Notes: a model not told the origin generated them from the sequence alone. Positions 18,350 through 28,677 are shown, numbered from the stretch's first letter. The stretch is 64,000 nt of DNA from Brevundimonas sp. PAMC22021 (GCF_019443405.1 NZ_CP080376.1:1116001-1180000), one strand, 5' to 3'. Translations and numbers: made by a program.

Positions 18350-20271
18350 TTGGCGGCGGGCGTGGTCGCGGGCGAGGTGGGCGTCGCCTGATCGGACAGG
18401 CCCAGCGCGCGACGAGCCGCTGCGGGGTCGTTCTTGGCCTTGGAGCTCGCCGCGCCGGCGGTCAGCGAGCCTTCGACCATAGCCTGGACCAGTTCGGAGG
18501 TGATGCGCGGGCGCACCTGCTCGGCCAGAGGTCCGGCGATGGCCGGCGAGGCGGCGCGCACCTCGTCCACCCGGCCGACCGCGACGGCCGTTTCCGAGGC
18601 GGGCTGCACGAACACTTGGCCCTTGCCCTGACCGAACAGGCCCTGGATCAGGCCTTGGCCCAGCGCCTGGGTGGTCTCGGGATTGCGCACCACGCCAGTC
18701 CGGACCGTCAGTGTCGCATTGGCCGAGCGCGCGACCGCGGCGATGTCTTCACCGGCGCGGACACGACCGGCCAGTTCATTGGCCCTGGCGGTGATGCGCT
18801 TCAGGTTCTCGCGACGCAGCCACTCCGTGGTCAGGGGCGCGCGGACCTCGTTCAAAGTCGGCAGAGCGGCCGGGCGCACGTCATCGACGCGCACGGCGAA
18901 ATATTGACCCTGGCCGGCATCGACCACGTCGCTTTCGCCGCCCTTGCTCAGGCCCCAGGCCGTCTCGAAGATCTGCGGCGGCGCGTTCAACGCCTGGCCG
19001 TTCGGCAGCTTTCCATCCTGGGTGAAGGGCGGCAGCTGAACGATGCGGGCGCCGACCTGACGTGCGGCGTCGGCCAGATTGCGGCCCTCAGAGCGCGCCT
19101 TCTCGTAGGCTTCAACCTTGCCGTACGTCGCGCCCTTGGCGTCTTCCTCGCGCAGTTCCTGGATCAGGCCTTGGCGGGCGTTGTCCAGCGTCGCCTCCTG
19201 GCCAGGCTGGATGCCGGTGACCTTAGCGACGGCAAAGCCCACGCCAGCCTGAATGGGGTCCGACACCTGGTTGTTCTGCAGGCCGAAGACGGCGGCGGCC
19301 ACGGCCTGGTCGCCGACCGCGCTGCGCGGCTGGTCGGTGAAGGTCGCGGGCTGCAGGCTGTTGGCGCGGCCGACGTTCTCGGGCGTCTGACCGGCGCGCA
19401 GGGCCGCCGCGATACGGGCCGCGATCTCGCGGTTGGGGGCGGTCAGGGTGACAAAGGTCCGGCGCTCGGGCTGGCCCAGCGTCGCCTTCTTGAACTCGAA
19501 CCGTTCCTGGATGCGCTGTTCGGAGATGGGCGCGGTGCGCGCCGCCTCGTCCGGCGTGAACAACACGACCGAGGCGATCCGCAGTTCGGGGCTGCGCAGG
19601 CGCGCGGCGTTTTCGTTGATAAAGGCGGTCAGTTGCGCATCGGTCGGCTGCGGCGCCGTGCCCGCCATCGCCTGGGTGACCTCGAACCAGCGGCCGTCGC
19701 GGCTCTCGAAGGCCTGACCGGCGAGCAGCGCGCCGTAGACGCGGGGCACGCGCGCACCGGCGAACACGGCGGCGCCGAAGTGCTCGATGACGTACTGGTC
19801 ACGCAGGTCCTGCTCCAGCTGGGCGGCCGTGACGTTCTGCTGAGCCAGCGCCTGCTGGTACTGCTCCTGGTCGAACTGGCCGGTGACCGAGTTGAAGAAG
19901 GCCGGGATCTGACGGATCTGCTTAATGATCAGCGCCTGTCCAGGACGGACGCCCGCCTTCCAGGCCCAGTTCAGAAAGCCCAGCTGCTGGGTCTGGCTTT
20001 CCAGAAAGCGGGTGTGGATGTTCTCGGCGACCATGTCCTCGATGGTCACGGGACGGCCGGCCTGTTCCTGCAAGTTGGCGCGCACCCGATCCATCGAGGA
20101 GCGGAAGGTCGCCTCGTCCATGGTGCGCTCGCCGGCATCGATGACGTGCTTCGGCCCAAGATTCGAGAACACGTCCATGCGCGCGCCGACGATCACGAAA
20201 CTGATCATGATCAGCACGAACAAGGCGACGGCCCACTTGGACCGGGAGAATTCGCGGAAGCTGGAGATCAT
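18346..20271 (-). CDS. ppiD: PpiD-like membrane-anchored peptidyl-prolyl isomerase / SurA N-domain chaperone
   Basis: A 641-residue protein with an N-terminal membrane anchor (FREFSRSKWAVALFVLIMIS, about residues 5-30), a SurA_N-like helical chaperone region (about 40-250), a parvulin-type rotamase region around 260-380, and a helical C-terminal part ending in an Ala/Thr/Pro-rich tail. This is the architecture of PpiD, an inner-membrane chaperone working at the Sec exit on the periplasmic side. The ATG at 20271 is followed directly by the anchor; upstream sequence lacks an obvious ribosome site. The gene opens the trpE transcript and diverges from tpiA. The rotamase domain is weakly conserved, so isomerase activity is uncertain. 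Confidence 0.85.
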   Translation of the reverse strand: MISSFREFSRSKWAVALFVLIMISFVIVGARMDVFSNLGPKHVIDAGERTMDEATFRSSMDRVRANLQEQAGRPVTIEDMVAENIHTRFLESQTQQLGFLNWAWKAGVRPGQALIIKQIRQIPAFFNSVTGQFDQEQYQQALAQQNVTAAQLEQDLRDQYVIEHFGAAVFAGARVPRVYGALLAGQAFESRDGRWFEVTQAMAGTAPQPTDAQLTAFINENAARLRSPELRIASVVLFTPDEAARTAPISEQRIQERFEFKKATLGQPERRTFVTLTAPNREIAARIAAALRAGQTPENVGRANSLQPATFTDQPRSAVGDQAVAAAVFGLQNNQVSDPIQAGVGFAVAKVTGIQPGQEATLDNARQGLIQELREEDAKGATYGKVEAYEKARSEGRNLADAARQVGARIVQLPPFTQDGKLPNGQALNAPPQIFETAWGLSKGGESDVVDAGQGQYFAVRVDDVRPAALPTLNEVRAPLTTEWLRRENLKRITARANELAGRVRAGEDIAAVARSANATLTVRTGVVRNPETTQALGQGLIQGLFGQGKGQVFVQPASETAVAVGRVDEVRAASPAIAGPLAEQVRPRITSELVQAMVEGSLTAGAASSKAKNDPAAARRALGLSDQATPTSPATTPAAK

Positions 20272-20422
20272 CAAGGAAACCGGGCGGTGGAGGACGCGAG
20301 CGTCACAGGGCGATAGCAACGGCGTATAGGCGGGGCGACCCCGTCGCCGCAAGGACGGCTTCGGGGCCGGATTGCGGCGGAGGGTCTTGGCTTGCCGGTT
20401 CACCGTCCCTAGACAGGCTTCT
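20272..20422. promoter_or_regulatory. Divergent promoter region between ppiD-like gene and tpiA
   Basis: These 151 bases separate two divergent starts and must hold promoters for both. I see no perfect -35/-10 pair; CTAGAC at 20409-20414 upstream of tpiA resembles a Caulobacter-type -10 but this is weak. Confidence 0.4.
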
Positions 20423-21175
20423 ATGAAACAATCCGTGAAGATGATCGTCGGCAACTGGAAGATGAACGGTCTGGCAGCGCAAATCGACGAGGCGCGCGAG
20501 GTCGATGCCGTTCTGCGGAGCGAACAGGCAGAGAGCCGTGTGGTCATCTGCCCGCCCGCGACTTTGATTCACCGGGTCAAGATGGCGCTGGAGGGCGGGC
20601 GTGTAGAAGTCGGCGGGCAGGATTGCCACGCCGAGAGCTGCGGCGCCTTCACCGGCTCGGCCTCGGCCGAGATGCTGGCCGACGCCGGTGCGACGCTGGT
20701 GATCCTGGGCCACTCCGAACGTCGGGACGCCTTTCGCGAAAGCGATGCTGACGTCTCCGCCAAGGTCGAGTCGGCGCTGGCGTACGGGCTGGAGCCGATC
20801 ATCTGCGTGGGCGAGCGGTCGGCTGACCGGGACACCGGCCGGGCGGTGGAGGTGGTGACGGCGCAGGTCGCCGGGTCGCTCCCGGCCAGCCTGGAAGGCA
20901 AGGCGTTCGCCGTGGCCTATGAGCCGATCTGGGCGATCGGCACGGGGCGGACGCCGACGACAGGGGAGATCGCCGAGGTGCATGCGGCGATTCGTCAGGC
21001 GCTGGTCGATCGCTTTGGGGAAGGCGGGCGCGCCGCTCCGATCCTTTACGGCGGCTCGGTAAATCCGGGCAACGCCGCGGCCATTCTGCGGACGCCGGAC
21101 GTCGGCGGGGCCTTAGTCGGCGGCGCCTCGCTGAAGGCGCATGACTTCCTGGCCATCATTCGCGCGGCGCACTGA
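20423..21175 (+). CDS. tpiA: Triosephosphate isomerase
   Basis: Interconverts dihydroxyacetone phosphate and glyceraldehyde 3-phosphate in glycolysis and gluconeogenesis. The 250-residue TIM barrel has the catalytic Lys13 (GNWKMNG), His97 (LGHSERR) and Glu167 (AYEPIWAIGTG), plus the phosphate loop YGGSVNPGNA. Upstream in-frame codons lack similarity, so the ATG at 20423 is chosen. secG follows 68 bases later; the tpiA-secG-pyrG order is known in several alphaproteobacteria. Confidence 0.98.
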   Translation: MKQSVKMIVGNWKMNGLAAQIDEAREVDAVLRSEQAESRVVICPPATLIHRVKMALEGGRVEVGGQDCHAESCGAFTGSASAEMLADAGATLVILGHSERRDAFRESDADVSAKVESALAYGLEPIICVGERSADRDTGRAVEVVTAQVAGSLPASLEGKAFAVAYEPIWAIGTGRTPTTGEIAEVHAAIRQALVDRFGEGGRAAPILYGGSVNPGNAAAILRTPDVGGALVGGASLKAHDFLAIIRAAH

Positions 21176-21243
21176 CGCCGATTTGCCCGCCGGGACCTTC
21201 GGTGATAGAGGCCGCCGCTTGATCGGCGCAGCTCCGCGCCCAC

Positions 21244-21705
21244 ATGATTGACGCCATGCTTCAGACCATTCTGCTCGTCGCCATCATCCTGGTCGCCATT
21301 TCGCTGACGGCCGTCGTGCTGCTGCAGCGGTCGGAAGGCGGCGCGCTCGGCATGGGCGGCGGACCTTCGGGCTTCATGACGGCGCGCGGCGCCGGCAACC
21401 TGCTGACCACCGTCACCTGGTGGCTGGCGGGCGTGCTGTTCGCCCTGACCATCATCCTGACGATCGTCAGCAACATGGCGCGCGACAACTCGGTCATCGA
21501 CGCCGACGCCGTGGGCTCCATCGCCCTGGACAGCCAGCCGGCTCAGTCGGCGCCTGCACAGACCGCGCCCGCCCAGGCGCCGGCTCAGCCGGCCGCGCCT
21601 TCTCTGGATGATCTGGAGAGCAGCCTGACGTCCTCGCCCAGCACGCCGTCGCAGGGCGGCACGCCGACCGAGGCCAGCCGCCCGAACCCGGCGCCTCAGC
21701 CGTAA
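21244..21705 (+). CDS. secG: SecG preprotein translocase subunit with a long Pro/Ala/Gln tail
   Basis: SecG is the small accessory subunit of the SecYEG channel. The first 85 residues are typical: helix 1 (LQTILLVAIILVAISLTAVVLLQ), the conserved loop GGALGMGGGPSGFMTARG, and helix 2 (VTWWLAGVLFALTIILTIVS). The remaining 60 or so residues are low-complexity and rich in Ala, Pro, Gln and Ser, making the protein (153 residues) longer than the 110 or so of E. coli. Starts at 21244 or 21256 are both possible. A strong terminator follows at 21730. Confidence 0.93.
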   Translation: MIDAMLQTILLVAIILVAISLTAVVLLQRSEGGALGMGGGPSGFMTARGAGNLLTTVTWWLAGVLFALTIILTIVSNMARDNSVIDADAVGSIALDSQPAQSAPAQTAPAQAPAQPAAPSLDDLESSLTSSPSTPSQGGTPTEASRPNPAPQP

Positions 21706-21729
21706 GCCTTTACGCAGACCAGACGACCC

Positions 21730-21760
21730 GAAAGCGCGCCACCCGGCGCGCTTTCTTCTT
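21730..21760 (+). terminator. Rho-independent terminator after secG
   Basis: GAAAGCGCGCC and GGCGCGCTTTC form an uninterrupted 11-bp stem with a 4-base ACCC loop, followed by TTCTT. It lies 24 bases after the secG stop and separates tpiA-secG from pyrG. Confidence 0.9.
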
Positions 21761-21764
21761 GTGA

Positions 21765-23480
<1,716 letters not shown>

Positions 23481-23577
23481 GCGACGGCTTGGTTAAATTC
23501 GCGTGATGGACGTGTGAAGGTGAGCGACCGCTGTTATTGTGCCTAGATGCTGCTGGGAAGCGAGCGGCGAGGCGGGC

Positions 23578-23703
23578 ATGGCGGGCGAGATACTCTACTT
23601 CATCCATCGGCATTTCCGGCTGCTGACCGTCATGGCGGTCGTGGGCGCGGCCGGCCTGCTGGTCAGTCTCGGCTCCGCGCTGCTGGGACCAGGACACGTC
23701 TGA
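23578..23703 (+). CDS. Predicted 41-residue single-pass membrane peptide
   Basis: An ATG 97 bases after pyrG opens a 41-codon frame: MAGEILYFIHRHFRLLTVM followed by a hydrophobic stretch VVGAAGLLVSLGSALLG. A basic/aromatic head and one membrane helix give it a plausible small-protein shape, and GGCGGG-rich sequence lies upstream. Third positions are largely G/C. I recognise no family. A long hairpin begins directly after its stop. It could also be untranslated pyrG 3' sequence. Confidence 0.4.
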   Translation: MAGEILYFIHRHFRLLTVMAVVGAAGLLVSLGSALLGPGHV

Positions 23704-23731
23704 GAGCCGACGCACGGGCGTGCGCCGGCTC
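23704..23731. terminator. Hairpin in the convergent gap between the small peptide gene and the metal-associated barrel gene
   Basis: A 13-bp stem with a single mismatch (arms 23704-23716 and 23719-23731) starts right after the stop at 23701-23703. Neither side has a clear T-run, so termination is likely but not of the classic intrinsic type. Confidence 0.5.
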
Positions 23732-23744
23732 CCTCACGGCGGCG

Positions 23745-25151
23745 TCAGCCGATCTTCAGCCGCACGAACAGCATCGCGCCGTCCGGATCGCCGCCGTATA
23801 GCGGCTCCAGCGGGCCGGGCACGCGGTTGATGGAATACAGCCCGCCGAGCCCGAACTTCACGTTCCGGCGCAGACGCCAGTCGTGCAGCACGCCCACGGA
23901 CGCCTTGGCCACCGTATAGAGCGGCCCATGCCCGCCGCCTGTGCCGGGAACCAGTTCGTCCGTCTCGATCCATTCCGCGCGGCCGAAAAACGTCCAGCGA
24001 TCATCGGGTTGCAGGGCGGTCTCCAGCGCCCAGGCGTCGTTGCTTTCGTCGTGATCGTTGGCCTTGCGCCCCCACGCCAGCGTTGAGGACCACCAACCGT
24101 CCCGGCCGAAGCGGCGGGTGTGGATGGCGCTGGCGGACCATTTAGTCTGATCCTCGTCCGGCTCCAGCTGCTCGGGTGCGGCGACGTCGGCGTAGGAGAT
24201 CTGCAGAGCCCATTCCGGCGTCGGATTGAACGACCCGCGCACCGACCAGCTATCCAGCCGCGGGGCTTCGATGTCCCATCGATCCTCGTCCGGTTCCCGA
24301 CCCTTGAACGCCGAGGCCTCGATCTTGAAGCGGTCGTGCGCCCAGCCGAGCGTCGTGACGCCGAAGATGATGTGCGTGGAATCCAGCCAGTGGTGGGTGA
24401 TCGGCGCCTCCGGGCTGTCCATGGCGCTCATGCGGTGCATGAAGGCGGGCGGGCCGAACGCCGGCTCGCCCGGCAGGCCGATGTAGGCATAGACGCTGTC
24501 GGTGGGGGACAGCTGGCGCGAATAGCTGGCCGACAGCTCCATGAACAGCTCGTGCGGATGCTGGCGGTCGATCAACGGATTGATCCCGTCCGCCGTCTCG
24601 CCGGCCGCCAGCAGCAGCGGATAGCCCGACTTGCCCATCAGCGGATCGGGGCTGAGCATGGCCTTGAGGTTCAGGCGCGACCCGTCGGCGAAGTCGCGTC
24701 GGGCCGAGCCCATCAACATGCCCGACACAAAGGTCTCGCTGTCGCCACGCGGACCGTTCTGGTTGTCATGGACGAGGTTCAGCAGGGCGTGGCTCATGAT
24801 CGTCCAGTCACCGATCTGCGAATGGACGCCGCCATGGTCGCTGACGTCCGGCTGCCAGGCGGTGCCAGAGGCGTCGCGCGTCATCGGCCAGGGGCCGAGG
24901 GCGCCGGTCATTACGACATGTCCAGCCGACGGGTGGCCCCTGTCGTCGTGGCCGGCGGCGGCATGATGCGACGCAGAATGGTCCTGCTGCACCGACGGCT
25001 GAGGCGCTGGGTTCAGCCGATCGCCTTGCCCCGCGGACGCGCCAGCGATCGCTGGCGCGGGGTGGTGACTATGGTCCTGAGCCTTCGCCTGCGCGGCAAG
25101 GGCAAGCAGGGATGCGCCGGCGGCGAGGCCGACGAGGGGATGGACAGCCAT
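23745..25151 (-). CDS. Predicted outer-membrane beta-barrel with His-rich N terminus (metal-associated)
   Basis: A 468-residue exported protein: signal peptide (about 1-25, ending AKAQ), then about 60 residues with repeated histidine clusters (DHSHHPAPA, DHSASHHAAAGHDDRGH), then a long region of alternating aromatic and polar residues ending in FVRLKIG, typical of beta-barrel outer membrane proteins. Blocks such as DRQHPHELFMELSASYSRQL and MHRMSAMDSPEAPITHHWLDSTHI add more His/Met. A GGAGGA ribosome site precedes the GTG/ATG pair; ATG 25151 is used here. The next upstream gene is a small exported Cys/His protein, suggesting a copper- or heavy-metal-related pair. I know of similar uncharacterised proteins near copper genes, but the function is inference. 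Confidence 0.7.
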   Translation of the reverse strand: MAVHPLVGLAAGASLLALAAQAKAQDHSHHPAPAIAGASAGQGDRLNPAPQPSVQQDHSASHHAAAGHDDRGHPSAGHVVMTGALGPWPMTRDASGTAWQPDVSDHGGVHSQIGDWTIMSHALLNLVHDNQNGPRGDSETFVSGMLMGSARRDFADGSRLNLKAMLSPDPLMGKSGYPLLLAAGETADGINPLIDRQHPHELFMELSASYSRQLSPTDSVYAYIGLPGEPAFGPPAFMHRMSAMDSPEAPITHHWLDSTHIIFGVTTLGWAHDRFKIEASAFKGREPDEDRWDIEAPRLDSWSVRGSFNPTPEWALQISYADVAAPEQLEPDEDQTKWSASAIHTRRFGRDGWWSSTLAWGRKANDHDESNDAWALETALQPDDRWTFFGRAEWIETDELVPGTGGGHGPLYTVAKASVGVLHDWRLRRNVKFGLGGLYSINRVPGPLEPLYGGDPDGAMLFVRLKIG

Positions 25152-25209
25152 CACGGCTTCCTCCTTTCAGATCGTGACGAGGGATCGCGCCAGGTTCAGG
25201 CGCGGCGGG

Positions 25210-25545
25210 TCAGACGATCAGGAGGCGAGGCGGGCCCACGGCGGGCGCTGGGGATCGGCCGCTAGGCAGGATGGTGAGGACGACGCCTGTTGAGGCGGAG
25301 CCCGTCGTTACCTGGTCCGGAGAAGCGGCTGAGATGGGCGAAGCGGCGATGCAGGCGACGCAGCAGCCCATGACCTTCATCGACCGGGGCGCTTCTGAAG
25401 CCGGACCGCCGGGGTGGTGCGGCGCGGCGCCCTCCGTCTGGTGACACGGCGGCTCGGAGACCGGCGCGGCGGAGGCGGCGACGGCGCCGAGCGACAGCAC
25501 CGACGCCACGCCCATCAGCATAAGGATGATCCGGACGATCTTCAC
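25210..25545 (-). CDS. Small exported protein with Cys/His motifs, possibly copper-related
   Basis: From a GTG at 25545 the product has 111 residues: a signal peptide (KIVRIILMLMGVASVLSLGAVAASA, about 2-27), then PPCHQTEGAAPHHPGG and GCCVACIAASP, spacing Cys and His residues as in small periplasmic metal-handling proteins (DUF2946-like in appearance). The frame is open upstream but Arg-rich and overlaps the next gene region, so the GTG start before the basic/hydrophobic leader is preferred; no strong ribosome site is seen. It lies 58 bases upstream of the His-rich barrel gene, on the same strand. Function not established. Confidence 0.6.
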   Translation of the reverse strand: MKIVRIILMLMGVASVLSLGAVAASAAPVSEPPCHQTEGAAPHHPGGPASEAPRSMKVMGCCVACIAASPISAASPDQVTTGSASTGVVLTILPSGRSPAPAVGPPRLLIV

Positions 25546-25601
25546 GCACCCAGCATAGAGGCGGCCGCCGCGTCCGGCAACGCGCCAGCCAGTCCCCTCG
25601 G

Positions 25602-27779
25602 TCAGGCCTTCGCCCAACCCTCGTCGATTGCCCAGACCGCGAAGGCGTAGTCGTGCGCCACTTCCTTCAGATAGTCGAAGCGGCCGGCGGCGCCGCCGTG
25701 ACCGGCCTCCATGTTGATCTTCAGCAGCACGGGCTTGCCGGAGGTGGTGGCCGGCCGCAGCCTGGCGACCCACTTCTCCGGCTCCCAGTAGGTGACGCGG
25801 GGGTCGGACAGGCCGCCGGTGGCCAGCACCGCCGGATAGGCCTTGGCTTCCACCTGGTCGTAGGGACTGTAGCTCATCATATAGTCATAGGCGGCGGCGT
25901 CCTCGATGGGGTTGCCCCATTCGGGCCATTCCGGCGGCGTCAGCGGCAGCGAGGTGTCGCTCATGGTGTTGATGACGTCCACGAACGGCACCTGTCCGAT
26001 GATCCCGGCCCACAGCTCAGGCCGCATGTTGGTGACCGCGCCCATCAGCATGCCGCCCGCCGATCCACCCTGGGCCACGATGCGGCCGGCCGTGGCGTAC
26101 TTCCTGTCGATCAGATGCTCGGCGGCGGCGATGAAGTCGGTGAAGGTGTTCTTTTTGGTCATCCGGCGCGCCGCCTGGAACCAGCCCCAACCCTTGTCCG
26201 AGCCGCCGCGGATGTGGGCGATGGCGTAAATCCAACCGCGATCCACCAGCGACAGCCGGTTGGTGGAGAAGCTGGCGGCCATCGGGATGCCATAGGAGCC
26301 ATAGCCGTAGAGCAGCAGCGGCGCCGAGCCGTCCACCGGCGTGTCCTTGCGACGCAGCACGGTGACCGGCACCAGCTCACCGTCCGATGCGGGCGCGTTC
26401 AGCCGTTCGACCACATAGTTCGCGATGTCGTGGCCGGACGGAATCTCCTGCGTCTTGCGTAGCGTCCGCTCGCGCGACGCCATGTCGTAGTCATAGGTCT
26501 GGGTCGGCGTGGACGGCGAGTTGTAGGCGTAGCGGGTGACGCCCGTGTCGTATTCCGACGCCCCGGCCAGCGACAGGGCGAAGGCGGGCTCGTCTGCCGC
26601 GATCTCGTGCTCGCTGCCGGCGCGATCGCGGATGATGATGCGGGTGTTGGCGTCCGACCGCTCCTGGCGCGCGAGGTGGCCCTTCGTCAGGTCGAAGCTT
26701 TCGATGAATCGGCCGGGCGTGTGGGCGACCAGGTCGGTCCAGCCGGTGCGGGCGGGCGCATCGGTCGGGGCGGTCACGATCTTGAAGTCGATGGCCTCGT
26801 CGCCGTTGGTGCGGATCACCCAGCGATCGCCCCAGTGGTCCGCGTCGTAGCGGTGCGCGATTTCTCGCGGCTCCAGCACAACAGGCGCGGCCGTCGGCGC
26901 ATCGCCGGGGATGTAGCGGGTCTCGGAAGTCTCCTGGTTCTGGATGCCGATGACGATGAAGCGGTCGTCGGAGGTGCGGCCCACCCCGATGAACATGCCC
27001 TCATCCTCTTCCTCATAGACCAGAGTGGTCTCGCCGCCCTTCGAAGGACGACGGAAGATCTTGTCGGGACGGCCGTTGTCGTTGCGGTTGGTCCAGAAAA
27101 TCCACTGGCTGTCCGGCGAGAAGGCGAAGTCGCCCGTGGCGCTGTCGATCACGTCCGGCAGCACCTGGTTCGAGGCCAGGTCCTTGACGTAGATCTTGTG
27201 CACCTCCGAGCCTTGCGCGTCCTCGGCATAGGCGAACAGGGCGTGATCGGGGCTGTGCGAGGCGTTCGACACCTCGGAATAGGCCTTGCCCTCGGCCAGG
27301 GCGTTTGCATCCAGCAGCACCTGCTCGGAGCCGCCCTGGCGAGGCTTTCGGCAATAGAGCGGGTGCTGATCGCCGGTGTTGTAGCGGACGTAATATTCCC
27401 ATGGACCGTCCGGCGCGGGCACGGAGGAATCGTCCTCCTTGATGCGGCCGCGCATCTCGCGGAACATCGTCTCCTGCAGCGGCAGGGTCGAGGCCATCAT
27501 CGCCTCGCGATAGGCGTTCTCCGCATCCAGGTGTTCCTTGACCTCGGCCTTGATCAGGGAAGGATCACGCAGCACGGCCTGCCAGTTGTCGTCCTTCATC
27601 CACTGATAATCGTCGGTGCGGGTGCGCCCCAGCTGTTCGATCGTGACGGGAATCTTCCTGGCGACAGGCGGCGCGGGGCGGTTGGCGGGCATTGGGGCTC
27701 CGGGAGATTGAGCAAGGACGGGCGCGGCTGCGGTGGATAGGGCGGCGGCGCTTGAGGCGATCATCTGGCGACGGTTCAT
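25602..27779 (-). CDS. S9 family peptidase, oligopeptidase B-like, with Tat-type signal
   Basis: A 725-residue serine peptidase of the prolyl oligopeptidase family. The N-terminal half is a beta-propeller that limits substrates to short peptides; the C-terminal half is an alpha/beta-hydrolase with nucleophile Ser573 (AQGGSAGGMLMG), an aspartate region GLSDPRVTYWEP, and the histidine in EAGHGGAAGRFDY. KYATAGRIVAQGGSAGG and ARIPVTIEQLGRTR-like N-terminal elements resemble oligopeptidase B, which cuts after basic residues. The first residues MNRRQMIASSAAALSTAAAP look like a twin-arginine leader, so the enzyme is probably periplasmic. Oligopeptidase B is often cytosolic, so the leader is notable. 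Confidence 0.9.
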   Translation of the reverse strand: MNRRQMIASSAAALSTAAAPVLAQSPGAPMPANRPAPPVARKIPVTIEQLGRTRTDDYQWMKDDNWQAVLRDPSLIKAEVKEHLDAENAYREAMMASTLPLQETMFREMRGRIKEDDSSVPAPDGPWEYYVRYNTGDQHPLYCRKPRQGGSEQVLLDANALAEGKAYSEVSNASHSPDHALFAYAEDAQGSEVHKIYVKDLASNQVLPDVIDSATGDFAFSPDSQWIFWTNRNDNGRPDKIFRRPSKGGETTLVYEEEDEGMFIGVGRTSDDRFIVIGIQNQETSETRYIPGDAPTAAPVVLEPREIAHRYDADHWGDRWVIRTNGDEAIDFKIVTAPTDAPARTGWTDLVAHTPGRFIESFDLTKGHLARQERSDANTRIIIRDRAGSEHEIAADEPAFALSLAGASEYDTGVTRYAYNSPSTPTQTYDYDMASRERTLRKTQEIPSGHDIANYVVERLNAPASDGELVPVTVLRRKDTPVDGSAPLLLYGYGSYGIPMAASFSTNRLSLVDRGWIYAIAHIRGGSDKGWGWFQAARRMTKKNTFTDFIAAAEHLIDRKYATAGRIVAQGGSAGGMLMGAVTNMRPELWAGIIGQVPFVDVINTMSDTSLPLTPPEWPEWGNPIEDAAAYDYMMSYSPYDQVEAKAYPAVLATGGLSDPRVTYWEPEKWVARLRPATTSGKPVLLKINMEAGHGGAAGRFDYLKEVAHDYAFAVWAIDEGWAKA

Positions 27780-27873
27780 GGCGGCGTTTCCCCCGAAAAG
27801 CTCATGTTGCCTGGACCTTGTGCGGGGGAGGGGCGCTCGTCAAATGAAACGGGCGCAAGGTCTAGGAGCCGTG

Positions 27874-28677
27874 ATGTTCGACAGCCTGCCGATCCAGGAT
27901 GAACGACCCGTCGAGGCCGCACGTCCGGCGTGGACCCTGACCCTGGGCCTGATCGACGCTACGGTGCAGATCGACCAGCCGAACGGTGAGGGCACACGCA
28001 CGGTGGGCACGGCCTTTCTGGTGAATGCGCCTGCGCCGGGCGGCCAGCCCCGCACCGTCTTGGTCACGGCCGGCCACGTCCTGGACCGGATGCAGGGGCA
28101 AGAGGCGCGCCTAGGCTGGCGGGTGGAGACGACGGGCGGGACCTGGCGCTTCAATCCGCAGCCGCTGGCCATCCGGGACGAGAACGATCGCCCGCTGTGG
28201 CGCCGGCATCCGGATCGCGATGTCGCGGTGATGGCGATCCAGGCGCCGGACGCCTTCGCCCGCGCCGCCATTCCGCTGGCGTGGCTGGCCGGACCAGAGG
28301 CGTTCGATGAGGCGCAGGTGGGGCCGGGCGACGAGATGCTGACGCTCGGCTTTCCGCACGGGCTGTCGGCCAACCGCGCGGGCTTTCCGATCCTGCGAAC
28401 CGGCCGGATCGCGTCGTGGCCGCTGACGCCGATCACGGCTTTTCCGACCTTTCTGCTCGACTTCGCGGTGTTCCCCGGCAACTCGGGCGGGCCCGTGTTC
28501 TGGACGCCGGCGGCAAGGAAGACCGCCAGCGATCAGGCGCCCGAACACCCCTATGTCGCCGGCATTCTGACGCAGGAGGTGCGAGTGGGCGACGAACGCC
28601 TCGGCATCGGCGTGGTCGCCCATGCCGAGGATATCCGCGCGGCCATCGCCCTGCTGGACGCCGCCCCCGAGTTCTAG
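27874..28677 (+). CDS. Trypsin-like (S1) serine protease domain protein without export signal
   Basis: A 267-residue protein with a complete chymotrypsin-fold triad by motif: His68 (VTAGHVLD), Asp116 (HPDRDVAVM) and Ser204 (FPGNSGGPVFW). The ATG at 27874 is chosen because AGGAG (27864-27868) sits 5 bases upstream; from it the protein starts MFDSLPIQDERPVEA, with no signal peptide or membrane helix and no PDZ domain. Upstream in-frame codons would add a Cys-rich stretch but still no good leader. It diverges from the S9 peptidase gene and its stop overlaps that of the acyl-CoA dehydrogenase gene in CTAG. Substrate and location are unknown; a cytosolic role is inferred. Confidence 0.82.
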   Translation: MFDSLPIQDERPVEAARPAWTLTLGLIDATVQIDQPNGEGTRTVGTAFLVNAPAPGGQPRTVLVTAGHVLDRMQGQEARLGWRVETTGGTWRFNPQPLAIRDENDRPLWRRHPDRDVAVMAIQAPDAFARAAIPLAWLAGPEAFDEAQVGPGDEMLTLGFPHGLSANRAGFPILRTGRIASWPLTPITAFPTFLLDFAVFPGNSGGPVFWTPAARKTASDQAPEHPYVAGILTQEVRVGDERLGIGVVAHAEDIRAAIALLDAAPEF

